From positions 1-64,000 of IMG/VR virus record IMGVR_UViG_3300007513_000028: a stretch of 64,000 bases of DNA; one strand, given 5' to 3'. Positions 34,801-43,800 of this stretch are shown here, piece by piece. The notes beneath the pieces are model-generated. The model had not been told where the DNA came from and did not search any database. It saw only the letters and a program-made list of their open reading frames with translations. Position 1 is the stretch's first letter; each line of letters opens with the position of its first letter. This stretch comes from a virus. Position numbers and translations under genes: made by a program.

Positions 34801-37800
34801 TTCTTGTTGGCAAAATCACAAGACCAACCGCAGTTCCAGAAGGAATAAAGACTCTGGAATCATGGGTCTTCAAGACCCTTCCTGTCCAGACACAAAATTT
34901 CACAGACGGAAAGATTGTCACTCACTTTGGAACCCACTATACTGTTTCTGGGCCGGACAAGGGCACCTGGGGCCCAATTCCAAATACAACTCCGACAGGT
35001 CTTGCAAATCCACAGCCGCATGGCGACTTCTGGATTGACACTTCAAACAACAATATTGTTTTCCGCTATCATCAGAATGATATTGATGCCGCAGTTCCTT
35101 CTGCCCAGGTAGCTTTTCATTATGCAGCCACCTCGGCTTCTCCAGATGGATGGTACTCCACAGAAGACTTGAGAACGGGCAATGCACTCTCTACTTCATA
35201 TAGTGCAGTTCAGGCTGCGGCGACCGCCCAGGCAGCAGCCGATAGAGAGATTCAGGTTTTCTTTGATCCCTCGACCACAAATTCAATTCCAAATGCTTCA
35301 GGAAACGGAGATGTTTGGATTCAAACCGATCTTGCAATAAAGGCAGATGGTTCTGCAAACACAGGAGCAATCTATAGGGCAAATACACAAAATACAGGAG
35401 CGCACTATATTGACCTGGGTGCCAACTATATGCCGAGAGCATATACTACTTTTGAATATCCAGAAGACCAGTATAGACGCGATAGTGTATCTGTTAAATA
35501 TCCTATTTCTGAAATTGATAATTATTATGGGGCCCCGTCATGGACCGGAAATATTTCTATTGACACGACTCATTCAAAATTTGGTGGGGCAAGCATTCGA
35601 CATAGAATGCGAGAAGAGTCGTTACATTATCACGGGTTTGCGCTAGGAGCAAATTGGCCCCCCGGCACTCATCCGGGAGCGGATACCGAGGCACAATTAA
35701 ATTCTTATGGGGGAATTAAAATTCCCAAAGGAAAAAAGTGGATATTTTCATATTGGACATATACTGACTCCGATTGGTATAGTTCTGCGTCAGACCCTTT
35801 TGACGGGCAAGAGGTTTCAATATGGTTAAGAAATACCGAAACTCCGACTGCGAACCTTGCCTCTGTCCGATACGCCCGAGCAAATATTACTGCAAAAAAT
35901 AAATGGGAGCGGCAATCTGCGGTTCTGGATCTTAGATATACTTCTACAATTCCCGGAGAAGGGCTCCAAGTTCCGACCAATTTACACGGCACAGGATTGC
36001 CTAATTTCACTCTTTTAAGCACAGTCTATACTGCCGAAGGAACAGCGTCTGGCGGAGCAGCCGCCACCCCAATTGCCTGGAATGATGTTGACGAGATTGT
36101 GCCCAGACTAACTATTGCCGATGGCGTGTCATCAAGTTCTTCTGTACGAACCTCCATTCATTCAGGAAACACAATTTGGTATGATGGATTCATGTTGGAA
36201 GAAGACACTTCTGGCACTAATGCCAATACTCCTTCTGATGATGTTCACTACTGGCACCCAGCCCCAAACAATGGAATTGGCACCACATATCTCTTAGGAT
36301 ATGCAAACAATGATTATACGCGGGCCCTTGCAGACGGAAAGATTGTAAATCATTATGGTCCGAACTATGGTTCCAATCCATACTTTGGGCCAGATCCAGA
36401 GTTCACTCCCAAGGACAGGCTGGACAATCCGTCTCCGCATGGCGACCGATGGGTCAACACATCAAACAATAATATTGAATTTGTATACAATCAGAATAAT
36501 TCAAATTATACTGCTCAGACAATTGTGTGGCATCCGGGTTCTCCATTTACCTTTAATGAACTTTCTGACCGTTCTGCATGGTACTCGACAGAAGATGACC
36601 GGGTTGCCAATGCACTTGCGTCTTCGTATAATGCCAATGCTGCTGCACTTGCTGCCCAGGGCCGTGCAGACGATGCATACTCATCTGCGGCAGTCGCACA
36701 GGCAGCAGCCGACAGAGAAATTCTTGCGTTCTTTGCTTTACTTTCTAATGTTCCTGCTGCATCTGGAAACGGTGACATTTGGGTTGTTACTGACTACCCA
36801 GTAAATCTTGACGGAACTCCAAATGTGGCATCTCTTTATATTTCAAATACATTATCAACATCTCCTCCTGCAATTCAAGACTCTGTAACAGCAACACAAT
36901 ATTGGAATCCTGCCCCAGAAAATGCAATTGGTCTTTCATATCTTGAGAGTTTTGCAGCAGGTGTCTCTGGAGCCTATCAGCGTGGTGATAATATTATTTC
37001 AAGAGGGTATTCTACCTTTGATGACCCGGCTGATTATGACATATTTAGAGGTCACGAACCAGGGGTGGGGAAAGTTTCGCGTACAGGACAAGAACCATAT
37101 CCTATGACGGTGGAGGGTGGGGGAGGTATTGCGGAGAACGGCCTGGCAAATGTAACCATTGATACCACAAGGTCGCCCTCAGAAATTCCTGGGGGAAATA
37201 GTTTACGAATTAGGTCACCTCTTACTCCTTCCGGCCTAGAGGTGACATTTGCCAACGTCAATTACTATGACGATACTACTTCTGCTGCTCATAATGGAAC
37301 TTGGGCAATCAAAATTCCAACAGGAAGACGTTGGGTATTTTCTTATTATGTATCTGGAGATAATGATACATTAGCCACAGGCGCCCATAATCCATATATT
37401 ATTCAATTAAATTTAAAGGATACCCAGAATCCAAACGCAAATGTGGCATACCTAAGATCAAATGAGGCCAAGTCGATACATCCAGATATTGATGAAGCAA
37501 ATGTGTGGGTACGCAGATCTACTGTTATTGATTTTACGGATACCGAACATGATATGGGATGGAAGGACGGAGACGTTCCGTGGGCTCCTGCGGGCGGAAA
37601 TGGGAAAGGGCATTACCATCCGACTTTAGGGTATGATGCACCTGGCAACGGATGGCTTGTGTATGGGGCTGGGCCAGATGTTGGCGACGCGCCATACGAA
37701 CCTCTGTATGCTGCCAATGTAGATAGCATGGTTATTCATTTGGGCCCGAGATGGGGCGAACAAGCCGAGGGCTTTCGGCGAGCAGTAGGCAATACCATGT

Positions 37801-40800
37801 GGTTCTCTGGATTCCAGCTTGAAGAAGTTGCATCTGATATAGTTACCCCGTCTGAATTCAAGCGACCCACAGACAGAACCGATATTATCTTCGGCCGCCA
37901 AATCACAGACGGCAAGATTCTCACACGATATGAAACCCATTATCCAGATGATCTCTCGGGAACACATTGGGGCCCAAATCCAACCATCACTCCAAAGCAG
38001 GGTCTGCCCAATCCAGAACCCCACGGAGATAGCTGGCACAATACATCAAACAACAATCTGATTTTTAGGTATCATCAGAACACCTCAGACAATTCTGCAC
38101 AGACAATGTTCTGGACGGCAAGCACAGATCCAGAGGCTCCTTCTGGATGGTACTCGACAGAAGACCCGCGAACCATCATTGGCGTCAATGCAAACACGAC
38201 TGCCCATGAGGCACTTGCCAATGCAGCAACAGCACAGGCGGCCGCCGACAGAGAAATTCAGTCTTTCTTTGCAGTCCATACTCCTGCACAAACTGCAAGT
38301 GGAAATGGTGATGTCTGGATTCAAATTGATAATGTATTAAAGTCAGACGGCACGGCAAACACAGGTTCAATTTTTGTGTGGAATGATGCCATTCCTGAGT
38401 GGCAACAAAGACCAGAAAGTGCAATTGGCCGAGGGTTCCTGAAGACATTCACAGAAGGAATTGGAAGCAACTGGATGTCCAAGGCATTTTCTACATTTGA
38501 TGAAGATCCAAATGACTATAATCATCAGATAACTTATTTAAATCGACCAGACAGGAATACTGCTGGCGCGAACCCCGATTGGCACAATGAACATCCCGGG
38601 GCCCCATATCAATTTTATGGTTGGCAGCATAATACACATACAACAAATACAACATATGGATATGGAGATTCTGGCAGCCTTGTTGTCACGACAAACAATG
38701 TTCTCGGCGGAACCTTTGGTTCAGAAGATGACCCGTGGACCGACTGGTATGAATCTCATTTATATATCGGAGCGGGGACATTTGACCATCCTGTATATTT
38801 CACGGACCCATATAATTATATCAGAGTTCCAAAGGGCAAGAAGTGGATTTACTCTTTCTACATCCGAACGGACTTTGCCACTCCGACAACTGCCCCAGGT
38901 GGAAAATTTTATTTACAAGATTTTATTGTAAGAAACTCTGAAAACAAAAAAGCAAATGCAGTATATATGAATAGTTTTGAGATGGCTCCTGTGGGAACGG
39001 GGGCTGTTCCTTCCAGATGGATTCCGGTAACCGATGCTGCCGCATCTGGCTGGGAAAGAGTTTCTGGTGTTTTGGATTTATCTTCCGAGAGCTTTGTGGT
39101 TGGTAGTCAAATTGATAAGGACAATCATACGGCAGCAGGAATCTTTGAAGATAATGGCGCGACAGCCGCAAAAATTAAATATAATGAAGTTGATGAACTT
39201 CGATTTCATTCGTATACAGGATCGCTTGTCGGAAATACAATATGGATAAGTGCGGCACAATTGGAAGAAGTTGCTGGCGAAAGAATAAATCCAAGTCCAT
39301 TCCAAGAACCTTCTTCAAAGAGCCAACTTGATTTTGCCAGAGCCATTGCAGACGGAAAGATTGTCACTCACTATGAACCAAATAGTGGAAATCCAAATTA
39401 TTTGGGCCCAGACCCATCGACTTTTCCAAAGTCGGGCGAACCCAATGTGACTCCCTTTGGTGATCTTTGGGTTGATGTCGCAAATAATAATATTGTATTC
39501 CGTTATCATCAGAACACTTCAAACTATACTTCAAGAAAAGTTTATCATGCAAATACTGCACCGCATAATCATGCCGATGAATCTGGATGGTATTCCACAG
39601 AAGACCTGAGAACTCCAGATGCTGCTGCCATTATTGGCGATGACTCGACGCCGGGAACTCTTGTGTACGATACCCAGAAGGCACTCGCAGATGCAGCAAA
39701 GGCTGCGACAGCCGCCGATGCAGAACTTTTTGTGTTCTTTGAAACAAGTTCAAACACAGACATGATTGATGACCGTTTTGGTTATGGCTCATCGACAGGC
39801 CCGGCAACAGGAAATGGCGACATTTGGATTCATACTGACTTTGCAACAAATCCAGATGGTACTCCAAACAATCAGGCAATCTACTTTGCAAACCTGAGTA
39901 CAGATGCAGCCGGGCCTGGTGTTGTCCGCATAGGAACCACAGGCTGGACACAATCCCCAGACAACGCAATAGGTCGCGGATTCATCGAACAGTTTGCGAG
40001 TGTCGGTGTGAAGAATTGGATGCACTCTGGGTATTCTCTCTTTGATGAGCCTATAGATGACTATGATATTCCTGACACCTCTTCGGGAACCAGAGCATAT
40101 GGAGGTTTTACTACACGACCATGGCCAATGGGAAGAGTTCATAATGCATCTTTGCTTGAAATTGATACTTCCGGTGGTGCCAATGCATATATCGGAAGCA
40201 CAAGTCTAAAATATACTCATGGCGCATCGGGTGGCGGGCAAGAATCCACAGTTGGTTTGGCAAATACATATAATCCTGTTTCTCTTGGGCCTTGGCCAGC
40301 CAAGTATGCAATTGAGATTCCCAAGGGAAAGAGATGGATTTTTTCTAGTTATGCAAAATCTAATGATGCCTCGGCAGAATTTAGACTCCGTGTTTATGGA
40401 GCAAACATTTCTCATAGAACTACTTTTGTGGGAACCTATGATGCGAATGGAGTGTCTTTAGGAACTTCCGGTGCCTATAAAACTGTTTCGGCGGCTGATA
40501 CTTGGGACAGGATTTCTGGTGTTCTTGATTTGTCTACGTCAACTAATGATTTAGACCAAATAGACCAATTAGTTATTGTATTAAATACAAAACATTCAAC
40601 AACCCAGGTTCGTGAAAATTGGTTCGACGCAATCCAACTTGAAGAAGCCCCTGGGGCCAGAATCCTCCCCGGTCAATTCTCTGACCCTGACAGACAAATC
40701 AGCGATGACTTCGCACGGGCACTCTCAGACGGAAAGATTCTGACCCACTATGAACCTGCCATTGACAATCTCAAGGCATGGTGGATGATGGATGCCGCAA

Positions 40801-43800
40801 ATACCTCTGGGTGGATTGCGAATGAAGTTAATCCTGGGACTTATGATGCGGTGTGGACGGAGAATGCAACTCAAAATACATTTGTTGGCGATACCATCTT
40901 TGGGGCCGGAAAGAGTGCAGACCTTCTAAATACTGCCGGAATTGGTTTGCTTGAAGATGATGATGTCAATACATTAAACGAGACAACATATACCATTTGG
41001 TTCAAACCAACCGGGCAAAATCAAGATACTGGTGCAAGAATTATTACAAGAGATGTTTCTTCTTTTTGGGGATTGTATTTTAGTGGTAATTGGAGTGCTT
41101 CTGCCCAGACAGGAGATGTGCTACCAGTAATATTTAATATAGCAAGTTCAGTTTCTGATACAATGTCTGCTGGCGTAAAATTTGGAGTATGGAATTTCTT
41201 TGCAATTACTCTTGATTATAATACAAAGGTAGCAAAATCATATTCTTATAATGAAATTGATGGATTTGTTGTTGAATCACCAAGCCTTACTATACCTTCG
41301 ACTGCAACCCCATCTAATGATCCTGATCTAACAGACGAAGGATCTCCATTTCATATTCGTTCCGTTAAATTGGGAATTAATTCCGAATCTCCGGCAGCAA
41401 AAATAATAGAAAACCCTACCAGTCGTATACACGGAAGATATGACCATGTAAGATTCTATGACAAGGTTCTCTCCAAACCTGACATTGATGCCATCTTTAA
41501 CATAAGAACCCGAACAAGAAAACAACCAGACGCCGAACTGTATCCGTACTGGTACTCCAACAATGTTGTATATGGGCCAGACCCCGAATTTACTCCGCAG
41601 AAAAGACTCCCAAATCCTGCACCCCACGGGGATTACTGGTATGACTCTTCGGACTTCAATCGACCATTCCGATACAATCAGAACACTTCCAACAAGGTCG
41701 CTCAGACGGCCTACTATTCGACCATTGCATATCAAGAAGAAAAACTTGGATACGAACCCTCTGGATGGTTTACCACAGGCGACGGAACCGCCGAAATTTC
41801 TGCCGACTCTATTGGTGATGTAGGAAGAGATGTTGCAGAATCACTTGAAAACATAAGGCGACTGAATCCTCTTGTTGACCATGAAATTAAGATTTTCTTT
41901 GAGACAGAAGGCACGACACATTTTGCAAATGCATTAGGCACGCACACCACAGCCGCCTACGGAGACATCTGGATCAACACCAGCGACTATAATGCCAATG
42001 GCTATACTGGTGGATTGGTTTCCAATGCAATCTTCCGATGGCAGAACAGTCTCGGTTTGTCTACTGACGATACAAGAACAGAGGCTTCGAGCGGAGCAAC
42101 TCAGGGCCTGGCATGGCGTTCCGCAGAAGACGATGCATTCGGTCAAATTTATCTTTCTGCATCCTATGCCTCAAATGCAGCCGACCGATTGGTTGCAGTC
42201 TATTCGGGCTCAGGAACTGCCGAAGCAAGTGCATGGTATGGTCCGAACGTTGCATTCACCATGACAGGAATTCGGAATCCAAATCCAGATGGTGATCTCT
42301 GGTATGACACAGGAAATAATAATATTGCTCATGTGTTCAACAAGGTCAATGGCACCTGGCCCGAGTTTGCACAGACTGTTCATTCTGATGCATCTTCAAT
42401 GGTTTCCGAAGGATGGTACAGACTTGAAGACCTTCGGGCGGCGTCGGCCGACCGCGCCCGTGAGATTGCACTTGCGACAGGAACGGACAGGCACGCTCAG
42501 ATATTTACCAGTACAACTGCTCCGACAACATCAACAGGCAATGGTGATATTTGGGTTGATACGAGTGATATATTAAATTCTGATGGTACTGCAAATTATG
42601 ATGCAATTTATATTGCAAATACAAAAGACCCCACTTCTATTCCTGCAAATGATGGAAGAGGCTGGACAGTAGAACCAAATAGTGGTCTTGGTCGTTCACA
42701 TCTTGAAAGACTTATGGGCGAATCAGGAAGAAATTGGATGCCAGCCGCAATCTCTTTGTGGAATTCACCTTCTGTAGATTATCAAATATTACACGCAAGT
42801 ACAACTTGGCACACAAATCCATTGCCTCCCGAACCATTACATAGATTTCATTCGTATGTGGTGCTTCGGACTCCCCGGCCGCATACTTATTATAATACAA
42901 GTGGCGGGCTTTCTTCAACAGATGGAATTGCAGGTGTCGGAAATACTGCGCGTATTGAAATTATTTCTGATACAAATGTTGGTCCGACAGGAAATAGTTA
43001 TATTAGTGGAAAGGCATTCCGAACATATACTGGAAATACTATAGACTCAGATGGCAATTCTCATGAGACAGATTATTTGCTAAGTTGGTTTGCGAATGCT
43101 GCTGCCAGCGAAGAGTCTGCATGGGAATCACCTGCTGTGATTGACATTCCAAGAGGAAGAGATTGGATTCTTTCTTATTATACAAAATCCTATAGCTATC
43201 CTGCCATCAGCCCTGCCGGTAACCGGACTGGAGAATTAAGAGTATACGCTAAAAAGAAATATGATGATGACGGAAGCGCAAATACATGGCATACTGCCCG
43301 AGATGGCGGGCTTGGTTTTGACGTGAGCGCCCCCCCATACCCCACTCAAGGAGAATGGGTAAGAAGACATAGCTTTCTTAACTTTTCTCGCGACGGCCAA
43401 GAAGGCGGCAGGTATGGAACTAATTATTCTATAAAAGAAGGAAGTGAAGTATATAATGGAGTCTTTGAAGGTGCTGATGGTGGGCTTGCTACTGTTGGTG
43501 CGACTGTAGATATTACTAATCCTGAATATGTAGAGTATACAGCCGAAGCAGATGGTTTTAGACCAACTCATACACTAGACAGCGGTGATTTCGCACAATT
43601 TGCAGGAGTGGACGGGGGACTTGTTACTGCAAATGTTCAATCGGTTGTCGATCATAACATGCCCGGAGTCCAAAGTATCACGTTTGGGCGCATCAACTGG
43701 AAAACAACCGTGGATACTACAATGGGAGGGGCGGACGGCAAGCAAACGGATATTCGTTGGTCTGGAACTCCTGCGGTCGGCGGCGCATGGACAAAAGTTT

